From assembly GCF_025602895.1 (NCBI RefSeq), contig NW_026516209.1:1-64000 (forward strand): a stretch of DNA of 64,000 nucleotides. The letters are read 5' to 3'. This document shows positions 10,101-18,400 of this stretch, piece by piece. The stretch is from Polychytrium aggregatum. Taxonomy: Eukaryota > Chytridiomycota > Chytridiomycetes > Polychytriales. Both the position numbers and the translations under genes were made by a program. The notes below the pieces were generated by a model. It was not told where the DNA came from. It worked only from the letters and a program-made list of their open reading frames with translations, and searched no databases. Numbering within the stretch: the first letter of the stretch is position 1; each line of letters starts with the position of its first letter.

Positions 10101-10110
10101 GAGACGACAA
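10101..10110 (-). promoter_or_regulatory. Gypsy-B self-primer binding site
   Basis: Two bases inside the LTR, the element reads TTGTCGTCTC (minus strand). Its exact complement GAGACGACAA occurs in the LTR at 10203-10194 (minus). This matches Tf1-like self-priming, where the 5' end of the element RNA folds back as the reverse-transcription primer. No TGG-type tRNA-complementary site is seen. Confidence 0.75.
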
Positions 10111-10112
10111 AC

Positions 10113-10427
10113 TGTAACAGGACTGGGGACTGGACGAGAGCGGACGGACTGGAGTGAGCGGGTAACGACTGGTTTACTAGGCGAAGGACGGTGTTGTCGT
10201 CTCGCCGGTTTATTTTCGGCGGGCGACGCCTTGCATTTACATCCCTGGGGGGTAGCGGACCGGCTTGCCTGCGCTCCTTGGCGCGGGCTAAGCCCCCTCG
10301 GGATGCCTTCCGGGTCGTCCCGGAGCTCCCTGTCCGCGTGCCCATTACAGAACCGGGTCGAGGTTCTCACGCTGCGTCGCTCAGTCTGCGTGCACGCGCT
10401 ATGTGACGAACACGCCGGTTCGTCACA
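10113..10427 (-). repeat. LTR-B (5' LTR of Gypsy-B)
   Basis: This 315-bp LTR begins TGTGACGAAC and ends CCTGTTACA on the minus strand. Its outer 26 bp form a perfect inverted repeat, TGTGACGAAC - 6 nt - GTTCGTCACA (10402-10427). The outer edge is set by resumption of LINE-B coding at 10428. The inner edge is set by the TG...CA rule and the 2-nt spacing to the primer-binding site. Confidence 0.83.
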
Positions 10428-10916
10428 AGAGGAAGGACATTGGAGACGAAGAAGCCAATGAGTGTAGAAGAGAGCTCAGTATGGCTCGGGCAAAAGAAGT
10501 GGCAGCACTCCGAACAGCAATGAAGTCCCTCCATGACAAATTCCTCAGCAAGCTCCATAGACTCAACAGCTCAGAGTCAACAAAAGCCCTAGCCGCCGAG
10601 CAGAAACGCAGAGAGCTCGCGGATGCGTACCAGTTGGATAGTTCGGACGAGGCACTGGAACGACTAGTGGCCCACTACGGCTCGGTCTCGGCCCATAGCC
10701 GAGATACAGGAGAGCAGTACGACCGGACAACCAGACCGGCAGGGCCAGAGGGAACCCCCCGGCCTCTCACTGAGGACCAGTACCTTCCACAATTCGACAT
10801 CCAGGACATCATCGCGGCCATCCGGGCGTCCCCCAAGATGAAGGCCTGTGGGTCAGACAGAATCAAAAGCGAGTTGCTGCACCCAGTGGCACCGGTGCTT
10901 GCCGAGTGGCTCCAGA
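10428..10916 (+). CDS. LINE-B ORF2 fragment 1 (between endonuclease and RT)
   Basis: This piece carries a basic helical linker (MARAKEVAALRTAMKSLHDK), then LDSSDEALERLVAHYGSVSAHS and the start of the RT domain (CGSDRIKSELLHPVAPVLAEW). The matching LINE-A segment is at roughly 760-1160. It is interrupted after ...EWLQ by the Gypsy-C LTR. The target bases CCAGA (10912-10916) are repeated at 30188-30192. Confidence 0.9.
10912..10916. other. Target-site duplication of Gypsy-C (left copy)
   Basis: CCAGA precedes the left LTR-C; the same five bases follow the right LTR-C at 30188-30192. Joining across them gives the expected LINE-B frame (AEWLQ|IIMKAAV). Confidence 0.95.
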
Positions 10917-10964
10917 TGTCATGAACCGGCCGGGCCCTAGCCCTCCTGGTTCATACAGGTCCCT

Positions 10965-11030
10965 CACTGCGCCACGATCACTGCGCCACGATCACTGCGC
11001 CACGACCACTGCGCCACGATCACTGCGCCG
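10965..11030 (+). repeat. 14-bp tandem repeat in the U3 of LTR-C
   Basis: The unit CACTGCGCCACGAT is repeated about 4.7 times with one substitution (GAC for GAT in the third unit). The same array occurs in the right LTR at 29855-29920. It lies about 60 bp upstream of the TATA box, where enhancer-like repeats are common in U3 regions. Confidence 0.93.
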
Positions 11031-11088
11031 TGCCGCAGCGACTACGCTTTTCTTCTCTTCCTTCGTTCATCCACCCCACGGACGAAGA

Positions 11089-11133
11089 TATAAACCCGCC
11101 TTCGGCCTACAGGTTTAGATCTTCGTCTCACCT
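11089..11133 (+). promoter_or_regulatory. LTR-C TATA box and predicted RNA 5' end / self-primer
   Basis: TATAAA (11089-11094) is followed 36 nt later by GTCTCACCT (11125-11133), exactly complementary to the primer-binding site at 11300-11308. The distance fits transcription starting at or just before the primer segment. Confidence 0.72.
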
Positions 11134-11299
11134 CCTGTATTGTAGTTAGGAGTGCACTTGGCACTCTAATACATTGGTCAGTCATTACGCTTGTGCCTCT
11201 TGCTGTGTGCCGTGAGGACTTGCGTGTGGATCTCAAGTCTGGCTTGGGGTTCGCTTTATTTCCTGTTGTTAGCCGTTTACCAGTTGAGGTCCTTACATT

Positions 11300-11308
11300 A
11301 GGTGAGAC
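11300..11308 (+). promoter_or_regulatory. Gypsy-C self-primer binding site
   Basis: AGGTGAGAC begins two bases after the LTR end and is complementary to GTCTCACCT in the LTR. Compared with Gypsy-E (TGGCAAGAC / GTCTTGCCA), three positions differ and all three are compensated in the partner strand. Confidence 0.78.
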
Positions 11309-11355
11309 CTTCAACTACCCCCTGCCCTTTCGTTACTATCTATTCTTTCTCTTCA

Positions 11356-12561
11356 ATGTCCACCCTCTCCGAGGTTGATGTCGAGGCGCTGCGTCGCCTC
11401 CTCGACACCGTCCGAGATCAAGCCAACCGCCTGACCGATCTTACCGGATTCGTCGCTCGCCAAGAGGAAGCTCTCACCCGAATCCAAGACCAGGCCGCCC
11501 AGGACCGTGCGGCACAAAACGAAATGCTTCAACGCACTGTCGCCCTCGGGATCCAGGCTGCTCTCCAGGATCTCCGTGCCGCTCCGCCCCCAAGGCCGGC
11601 CCCACCTGCCGATCAAAGGCCGATTGAGGTGCCTGTCGACCCGGCTCTCCCCCAAGACGACCAGCCCTGGAGACGCCGCCCTGCCCGCCCGGTGGCCGAC
11701 AAGATGGGACCTCCCGAACGCTTCACCGGGAAGGACCCCAGTCGCTGCAACTCCTTCCTCTCCCACTGCCGACTGGCGTTTGCCTCCAACCCTCCACTCT
11801 TTCCGACTGGGACCGACAGGGTGCTTTACGCCCTCTCGTACCTCGACGGCACGGCGGCCGACTACATGGAGCCGTACATGTGCCAGCTGGAAGAGCCTTG
11901 GGACACTCGTCCCGACATCCTTACGGATTTCGATGTCTTTGCCGAAACCCTCCGCTCCGTCTTCGGCCAACTTCAACCCACCTCCGCCTCCGCCCGGGAC
12001 ATCGTCAAGCTCACCCAGACGGGGTCAGCCGCCGCCTACTCCGCCGAGTTCCGTCGGCTGGCCGTCCACCTCACCGCTTGGGGTCAAGCTTCGCTCATGT
12101 TCCACTATGAGAACGGCCTCAAGGCATCCGTCCAAGAAGAACTCTCCCGTGAAGACCCCGCCTCCCTCGAAGAGATGATGCGCCTGGCCGTCTCTATCGA
12201 CAGTCGCCAACAGTCTCAACGCGACCGCCACCGATCAAGCCGTCCAGACCTGTCGGCCCAACGTCCCGTGGCCACGGTGCCTCGCCAAGTCTTCCGTCCC
12301 CAAGCTGCACTCCCGGCTCCACCTCGCCCCGCACCGCCTCAAGTTGTCCCGCACCCTATGGAATTGGGCCAAGCGTCGGCCCGAAAGGTTAAGCCAGGTA
12401 GACAGGACAGGAGGGGTATGGTGTGTTACTTGTGCAAGGAGCCTGGCCATGTTATTCGCAATTGTCCCCACAACCCTTTGACCCCTCGTGCTTCCCTCGC
12501 TTTTGTCGATGCCGAGTTGGACGACAATAAAGCCGCCGACCAGGAAAACTTCTCTGCCTAG
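11356..12561 (+). CDS. Gypsy-C gag
   Basis: Capsid protein of about 401 residues starting at ATG 11356 ([14 protein letters not shown]). The order is a coiled N-terminal region, a gag domain ([66 protein letters not shown]), a basic proline-rich linker, and a CCHC knuckle ([14 protein letters not shown]). It ends [13 protein letters not shown] at a TAG inside the frameshift stem. It is homologous to Gypsy-E gag but clearly diverged. Confidence 0.92.
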   Translation: MSTLSEVDVEALRRLLDTVRDQANRLTDLTGFVARQEEALTRIQDQAAQDRAAQNEMLQRTVALGIQAALQDLRAAPPPRPAPPADQRPIEVPVDPALPQDDQPWRRRPARPVADKMGPPERFTGKDPSRCNSFLSHCRLAFASNPPLFPTGTDRVLYALSYLDGTAADYMEPYMCQLEEPWDTRPDILTDFDVFAETLRSVFGQLQPTSASARDIVKLTQTGSAAAYSAEFRRLAVHLTAWGQASLMFHYENGLKASVQEELSREDPASLEEMMRLAVSIDSRQQSQRDRHRSSRPDLSAQRPVATVPRQVFRPQAALPAPPRPAPPQVVPHPMELGQASARKVKPGRQDRRGMVCYLCKEPGHVIRNCPHNPLTPRASLAFVDAELDDNKAADQENFSA

Positions 12562-12586
12562 AAAAGGATAGAGGAGCTTTCCTAGG
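12543..12586 (+). promoter_or_regulatory. Gypsy-C gag-pol -1 frameshift signal
   Basis: Heptamer GGAAAAC (12543-12549) in register G GAA AAC is followed by a 7-nt spacer and a stem-loop: CCTAG (12557-12561) pairs with CTAGG (12582-12586), and AAAG (12563-12566) with CTTT (12577-12580), with one A-C mismatch between. The gag TAG is in the 5' arm. Compared with Gypsy-E the stem is unchanged and only the loop differs. Simple readthrough is excluded by a second in-frame TAG eight codons on. Confidence 0.72.
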
Positions 12587-13655
12587 CGTTTCTTCACTAC
12601 ATTCTCCTCCAGTCCAGTCCACACCACCCTGTTTCCTTGCCCCCGTTACCACCACCTGCACTGCCGCTCTTCTCAGTGCATCTTCCGAATTGCTTATCCA
12701 GAAGCAACCCTGCATCCCCGTCACCCTCCTTTGCAACTCTGAGGCCATAGCGACGACCGCAATGATCGATACCGGCGCGGTCACCTCGTTCATGGACTCT
12801 GAGTTCGCCTCCCGACACCATATCCCTACTTCACCACTCTCCCTCGTTATTTCTTTGGCTGATGGCACATCGCTGATGTCCAATAATGCGGCTTGTGTTT
12901 CGATGATCACCGGCGATCACTATGAACAACATTCGTTCACTCTGATTAGCCTTGCGTCCCACCCCATCATTTTGGGCATGGACTGGATCAAGAAGCACAA
13001 GCCGTATTTTGATTGGGATCGCGACACTGTAACACTACCATGCTCCGACGTCCACTGTCTGCCTGCTCACCCATCGTCCGAGCCTCTTGCCGTTCCTCCC
13101 ACAGACACTGTTGTCCCGGAGGATACCCCAGAAGACCCGGAGCCCCTCGTCGGCACTGAAGCCGCAACCCAGGAGCTTGACCCCGCCCCGACGACCGCCA
13201 CCCCCAAGCCGGTACCTACTCCCAACGTACGTTTGATTGGGAGTATACCGTTTCGACACGCTATCCAGAACGAAGGACTTGAAGTGTTCTTGCTGGATGT
13301 TGCCCAGGTGGTGTCGCTCTGCTCGGTCGGGATCGCTGGACATGCTGCACCTGTCGAGAAGCCATCACCAACCGTCCCGGCAAAGTACTCTGCCTTTGCC
13401 GATGTCTTCTCCAAGGCCGAGGCAGATAAGCTGCCTCCACATCGACCCTACGACCACAAGATTCCGTTGACCGAAGGAGCATCACCGTCGTTCGGACCAG
13501 TCTACAACTTGTCCAAGCCGGAGCTCGAAGCGCTCTACGACTACATCCAAGAGAACCTAACCAAGGGGTTCATCCGCCGGTCCGAGTCTCCCGCAGGCGC
13601 TCCTGTGCTGTTTGTCAAGAAAAAGGACGGTTCGTTGCGTCTCTGTGTCGACTAT
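12543..13655 (+). CDS. Gypsy-C pol fragment 1: protease and start of RT
   Basis: The -1 frame is open from the slippery site. The protease has the DTG motif ([17 protein letters not shown]) and [17 protein letters not shown] linker follows, then the RT N-terminus ([35 protein letters not shown]), where Gypsy-D interrupts. The apparent stop at 13661 is in Gypsy-D LTR sequence. Coding resumes at 20065 after the duplicated ACTAT. Confidence 0.93.
13651..13655. other. Target-site duplication of Gypsy-D (left copy)
   Basis: ACTAT precedes the left LTR-D and recurs at 20060-20064 after the right LTR-D. Joining gives CVDY|RALNK, the conserved RT motif. Confidence 0.95.
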
Positions 13656-14199
13656 TGTTAGGGATAGCTTCTGCTTGTTCTCCACTTTGACTGCACACTT
13701 GGCTGTTCTTTTGCCTTTCTGTTTGTTTGTGTGTAGCTTTGCAGTTCCCCTCCAATTTTCCGCCTTTTGCCTGCCATTTCCGCTCCTTCCGCACTTCCGT
13801 TTCCCCGCGCTGCTCCGCTTCCTTTGTCTTCTTCGCACGCGCCGGTTTGTTTGTGCACGCGCCTTGCTGCGATTGGTTGCAATTCGGCTGCCGGTCATGT
13901 GTCCCACCACCGGTGACTCATGACCTGCCTGACCGCCCCGATCTCTTGTTCATCTCGCATGCATTTGCCCCAACCTTATACTTGACCAATCCGCTTCTTG
14001 GACGTTGAGTCACATTGCTTCGCCTTTGCACGTTTCTCCTGCCAGGTGCTTCGCTTTTGCTTGCGCCTCCCTCGCTTTGGTTCTCTGCCTGTCTCGGTGG
14101 TCCTTCTCGGCCCTCGTTCGTGCATCGCCCCCTTCGCCCTGCTCGATCGCCCACTTTTCCCTCCCTTGGCCGCCCTTCGCTGCCAAGTCCGGACTTGTC

Positions 14200-14250
14200 T
14201 ATAAATAGCCTGACCCCCGCGATGTGTAGTCGAACCTCAGCGTTCAAAAT
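14200..14250 (+). promoter_or_regulatory. LTR-D TATA box and predicted RNA 5' end / self-primer
   Basis: TATAAATA (14200-14207) is followed 40 nt later by GCGTTCAAAAT (14240-14250), an exact 11-nt complement of the primer-binding site at 14449-14459. Confidence 0.78.
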
Positions 14251-14297
14251 AGGACTAAATAAAGTGCCTTCTACTTTATTCTCTGAGTGTTCCTCAC

Positions 14298-14441
14298 GTC
14301 TCATTTCGAGACTAGTCTTATCTTGAACGGATCTTTGCTTCCCTCGCTCCCTCTCCGAGTCCACTTCGGACTTTACCCTTGCCTTCCCTGAGCTCACTTC
14401 GAGCTCACTTCTTCTTTTGCCGTTGAGTCCCCTTCGGACTC
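14298..14441 (+). repeat. Four pyrimidine-loop hairpins in R-U5 of LTR-D
   Basis: There are four stem-loops with 5-nt loops: GTCTC-atttc-GAGAC (14298-14312), GAGTCC-acttc-GGACTT (14357-14373), TGAGCTC-acttc-GAGCTCA (14389-14407) and GAGTCC-ccttc-GGACTC (14425-14441). All loops end in TTC. They lie downstream of the predicted RNA start, so would be in the 5' leader, and are repeated in the right LTR (offset +5613). Confidence 0.85.
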
Positions 14442-14448
14442 TAACATC

Positions 14449-14459
14449 ATTTTGAACGC
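14449..14459 (+). promoter_or_regulatory. Gypsy-D self-primer binding site
   Basis: ATTTTGAACGC begins two bases after the LTR and is the exact reverse complement of 14240-14250. Eleven nucleotides is the length known for the Tf1 self-primer. Confidence 0.83.
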
Positions 14460-14517
14460 TCCCTCTTGGCTTCCCGGCCTTTCTTCTTCTTTCGCCTCTC
14501 TTTCCCTCGTCGATCCG

Positions 14518-15471
14518 ATGGCTGAGCCTGCTGCACCCCCTGCAGACCTCAACGCGTATCTGGCGCGCATGGAGGAGCGTATGAACGCCCTCATGACCCA
14601 GAACGCTGCTCTCCATCGTCAGATCCAAGATCTGCAAGCTCCCGCCGCCGCTCCCCGCCAGGTCTACCAGGTCAACAAGCCCAAGGAGTTCCTAGGTTCC
14701 CGCGATGAAACGACGGCCTTCCTCGCCCAGTGCCACCTGGTTTTCCTCGCCGATCCTGCCTTCTTCGCGCCCGAGCGCCAGAAGGTCCTGTACGCCACCT
14801 CCTTCCTCCGCGGTGAAGCCTTCAAGTGGTACGAGGCCGCCTTCTACATGGCCAACCGCTTCCCGGCTTCCTTCGCGGATTTTGAAGTTGCCCTCAAGTC
14901 GACCTTCGGTGAGGACACGGCCTCCTCGCAAGATAAGGCCTTGAACGACCTCAAGCGCTTGGTCCAGCTCAAGTCCTGCCAAGCCTTCGCCACCCGCTTC
15001 GTCCAGCTCGCCGCCCGCGTCCAGACTGATGAACCCACCAAGATGCACTTCTTCAAGGAGGGTTTGAAGTCTGAGGTCAAGTTCCACCTCATCGGTCTCC
15101 GCCCCGCTCCCGCTTCCCTGCCTGAGTTGATCAAGGCAGCGGTCGAGTACGACGATGCCCTCCATCGTCTCAAGATCTCCTCCCGTTCCCAACCTCCTCC
15201 TCCTTCTTCTCGCTCTGCTCCCCATCACCACCATTCTCCCGCGCATGTTTCTTCTTCCTCCTCTTCTGCACCCACTCCCATGGACCTTGACTCTGTCTCG
15301 GTCCGCCCTGCTAAGCTCTCCGACGTCGAGAAAAAGCGACGTCGTGAGCAGGGTCTCTGCCTGTACTGCGGGGAAAAGTCTTGTCCCGGCAGTCGCGATG
15401 TTCAGCAGTGCCCGGTTCTGGTCAAACGGAACTCGGGAAATGCCCACAGCCGAGCAGCACCTCGCAAGTAA
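14518..15471 (+). CDS. Gypsy-D gag
   Basis: Capsid protein of about 317 residues from ATG 14518 (MAEPAAPPADLNAYLARMEE). A coiled N-terminus is followed by the gag domain (EFLGSRDETTAFLAQCHLVF, ATSFLRGEAFKWYEA, FGEDTASSQDKALNDLKRL, ATRFVQLAARVQ). A Ser/His/Pro-rich linker then leads to an unusual cysteine cluster, CLYCGEKSCPGSRDVQQC. This replaces a normal CCHC knuckle: the expected His is missing and spacing is altered. It ends at TAA in the loop of the frameshift hairpin. Confidence 0.9.
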   Translation: MAEPAAPPADLNAYLARMEERMNALMTQNAALHRQIQDLQAPAAAPRQVYQVNKPKEFLGSRDETTAFLAQCHLVFLADPAFFAPERQKVLYATSFLRGEAFKWYEAAFYMANRFPASFADFEVALKSTFGEDTASSQDKALNDLKRLVQLKSCQAFATRFVQLAARVQTDEPTKMHFFKEGLKSEVKFHLIGLRPAPASLPELIKAAVEYDDALHRLKISSRSQPPPPSSRSAPHHHHSPAHVSSSSSSAPTPMDLDSVSVRPAKLSDVEKKRRREQGLCLYCGEKSCPGSRDVQQCPVLVKRNSGNAHSRAAPRK

Positions 15472-15490
15472 GCGAGGTGGTCTGTTCGGC
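15435..15490 (+). promoter_or_regulatory. Gypsy-D gag-pol -1 frameshift signal
   Basis: The canonical heptamer GGGAAAT (15435-15441, register G GGA AAT) is followed by a 7-nt spacer and a two-part stem. The lower 9 bp pair 15449-15457 with 15482-15490 (one G-U), a 2-nt bulge intervenes, and a perfect upper 8 bp pair CACCTCGC (15458-15465) with GCGAGGTG (15472-15479). The 6-nt loop holds the gag TAA. It is the most textbook-like of the four signals. Confidence 0.86.
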
Positions 15491-18400
15491 GATACGAACA
15501 TCTTCCCCCTCTGACTCGTCATTATCGGACGATAAGCTTCTTCTTCCGGCCACCCTTGTCGTCATGAGTCTTTCTGGCCCGGTCTCCATCTCCCTTTCTG
15601 TCTTTATTGATGATGGATGCACCGCTCTTGCCCTCATTGATCCTGCCTTTGCGGATCTCCATAAACTCTCTCTTATCCCTCTTTCTACTCCCTACTCCGT
15701 TTCCCTTGCTGATGGTTCTTCGGCCGGTTTCATTCGTTTCCAAACCGTTCCTGTGACGTTGACCATTGGTTCCCACACCGAGTCGATTTCTTTTCTTGTG
15801 ACTCGACTCTCCACCACTCCCATCACTCTTGGTCTTCCCTGGATGCGCTTGCATAATCCAGTTGTCAATTGGAAGTCCCTCTCCCTTTCGTTCTCCGATC
15901 CCTCTTGCCTTGCTGATGGACACATCCTCGCGGATGTCTCTGCTTCCTCCTTGGACACTTCGTCCCCTTCCGGCTATTCGCCTCCCCCTTCGGGCACTTC
16001 GCCTTTGACTCCTCCCTCCGGTCCTTCCCTTACACCGGTTCCCTCCTTTGGCACTTCGCCTTCCCTTTCTTCCCGCCTTGACTCTGCTTCGCTTTCTGAA
16101 GAGCCAACGGCTTTATCTTCGCCCGACATTGAGCTCGTTAATGCGGCGAGTCTTCTCCGTCTTGCACGGGAAGACAAGCTCGACATTTTCGCTGCCCAAA
16201 TGGATATCCGTCCTCCTTCGCCGGAGACGTATCCTACGGTGTCGATAAGGTCCGTGCTCACGACGAAGGTGTATGCCGAGTCTGGCACCCCTGTTGACTC
16301 TCGAGGTGTCCCGCTCAAATACAATGAGTTTGGCGACGTTTTCAGCCTCAAGTCTGACCCTCCTTCTTCCTTGCCTCCTCACCGTCCGTATGACTTGTCT
16401 ATTGAGTTTGTACGGACCGAGGATGGAAAGGAACCTCGTTTGCCAAAGCCGGGGAAAGTCTATCCTTTGTCCCCGGCCGAGGAATCTGCTCTTTCGGAGT
16501 ATCTGACCAACGCCCTCGCACGTGGTTGGATCTCCAAATCCTCTTCTCCCGTTGGTGCTCCCTGCTTCTTCGTGAAGAAGCCCAATGGTGGTCTTCGCCT
16601 TTGCGTCGACTACCGGGGCCTCAATGCCATCACGAAGAAGAACCGCTACCCTCTTCCCCTCTTCCAGGATCTTCTGGATAAACTTTCTTCTGCCCGCGTC
16701 TTCTCACACCTTGACCTTCCTGATGCTTACCACTTGGTTCGTGTCAAGAAGGGCGATGAGTGGAAGACTGCTTTTGTTTGCAAATCTGGCTCTTACGAGT
16801 ACAATGTTATCCCCTTTGGTCTTTCGAATGCCCCCGCTGCTTTTCAGTTTTTTATGAACGACATCTTCTCGGACCTCCTTGGTGTCTGTGTTGTCATTTA
16901 TCTTGACGACATCCTGATCTTCTCAAAAGATCCCCTGGAGCATGAGGAGCATGTTAAGCTTGTTCTTTCTCGCCTTCGTGAACACTCTCTTAAGGTCAAT
17001 CCGGCCAAGTGTTCTTTTGACCTTTCTGAAGTTGACTTTCTCGGCATGATCATTTCTGCCGATGGCATTAAAATGGACCCTGCCAAGGTCGAGGCCGTTT
17101 CCCTTTGGCCTGTTCCCTCTTCTGCTCGCGACATCCAAGTTTTTATTGGTTTCGCAAACTTTTACCGCCGCTTCGTCAAGGACTTTTCCGCACTTGCTCG
17201 TCCTTTGACTTCACTCACCACCAAATCCTCCACCTTCTCTTGGTCTCCCGAGGCCCAAGAGGCTTTTGATTCTCTTAAACGTTCATTCACTTCCGCACCT
17301 ATTCTTCGTTACTTTGATTTCTCCAAACCCGCTGTCATCGAGCCCGATGCTTCTGACTTTGCTCTGGGTGCCGTCCTTTCCCAGTTTGACCCTGACGGCG
17401 CTCTTCACCCCGTTGCTTTTCACTCTCGGCAATTCCGTCCCGCCGAGGTGAATTATGACACCCACGACAAAGAGCTCCTTGCTATTGTCGATTCCTTTAC
17501 TGCCTGGCGTCATTACTTGATGGCTGCCGACCCCGATCATCCCACTCTTGTTTTCTCTGATCACCAGAACCTCACCCGGTTCACTTCCGCTTCCCAACTT
17601 TCTCGCCGCCAGTTCCGGTGGGCCCAATTCCTTTCTGATTTTGCTTTTCGCATTTACCACCGCCCTGGTCGCCTCAACACCAAAGCCGATGCTCTCAGTC
17701 GCCGTTCTGACTTTGAGATAAAGCCTGGTGACTCCCTCCACTCCACCAACTTCCTTCAGCTGTTCGAGTCTATTTCTCTCGACAGCATCACCGTTATCGG
17801 CTCGAACCCCGATTTTCTTTCCGAGATTCGAGCTGCCACCCTTTCTTGTTCCCTTCTTTCTGACTTCAACGCCAAACGTCTTGATGGCGATTACTCCTTC
17901 CGTGACGGTCTCCTTTACTTTAAAGACCTGATCGTTGTCCCTTCCCCCGAGCTCCAGCTCAAAGTGTTTGAGCAACGTCACTGCTCCGCTGCCGCTGGTC
18001 ACTTTGGTCTTGCCAAGACCGTTGAGCTCATCTCCCGGGACTTTCACTGGCCCCGGCTTCGTAAGTCTGTGCGTCGCTTCATTGCTAATTGTGAAGCGTG
18101 CCAGCGAGCCAAGCCGTCCCGTCACTCCCCTTATGGTTTACTTCACCCTCTCCCCGTTCCTTCCGAACGTTGGTGGGACCTGTCGATGGACTTCATCACG
18201 GATCTCCCACCTTCGAACGGCTTTGACTCCATCTTCGTGGTTAAGGACCGCCTGTCCAAACAAGCACACTTTGTGCCCACCACGAAGACGGTTACAGGCG
18301 AGCAAACCGCCGAACTCTTCCTCTCCCACATCTTCCGCTTGCATGGTTGTCCCCGGTCTATTGTTTCGGACCGAGGAACTCAGTTTACTTCGGCCTTCTG

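Larger units (their letters stand above)
5856..10427 (-). mobile_element. Gypsy-B, Ty3/gypsy element on the minus strand (5' part)
   Basis: Reading leftward: 5' LTR (10427-10113), self-primer binding site, a (TTGCC)n leader, gag, frameshift site, and pol up to the integrase, where Gypsy-A interrupts. The rest of pol and the 3' LTR lie outside the window. On the right its LTR abuts LINE-B coding sequence at 10428, so Gypsy-B inserted into LINE-B. Its target duplication (AGAGG expected at the far side) cannot be tested here. Confidence 0.9.
10917..11297 (+). repeat. LTR-C, left copy
   Basis: This 381-bp LTR starts TGTCATGAACC and ends GTCCTTACA, and appears identical to the copy at 29807-30187. 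The outer 41 bp form an almost perfect inverted repeat (ATGAACC ... GGTTCAT). It contains a 14-bp tandem repeat, a TATA box at 11089-11094 and the self-primer segment at 11125-11133. Confidence 0.95.
13656..14446 (+). repeat. LTR-D, left copy
   Basis: This 791-bp LTR starts TGTTAGGGATAGC and ends GACTCTAACA (TGTTAG/CTAACA inverted termini). It appears identical to 19269-20059. TATAAATA is at 14200-14207, AATAAA at 14258-14263, and four small hairpins lie at 14298-14441. Confidence 0.96.

Noticed and set aside
9999-10110. Gypsy-B gag extended upstream with LPCLA repeats
   Set aside because: It only translates the TTGCC array and reaches no ATG supported by context; the ATG at 9996 matches the expected gag start.
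10965-11030. CRISPR-like array
   Set aside because: The 14-bp units are contiguous with no spacers, lie in both LTRs of Gypsy-C and occur in a eukaryotic genome: an ordinary U3 tandem repeat.
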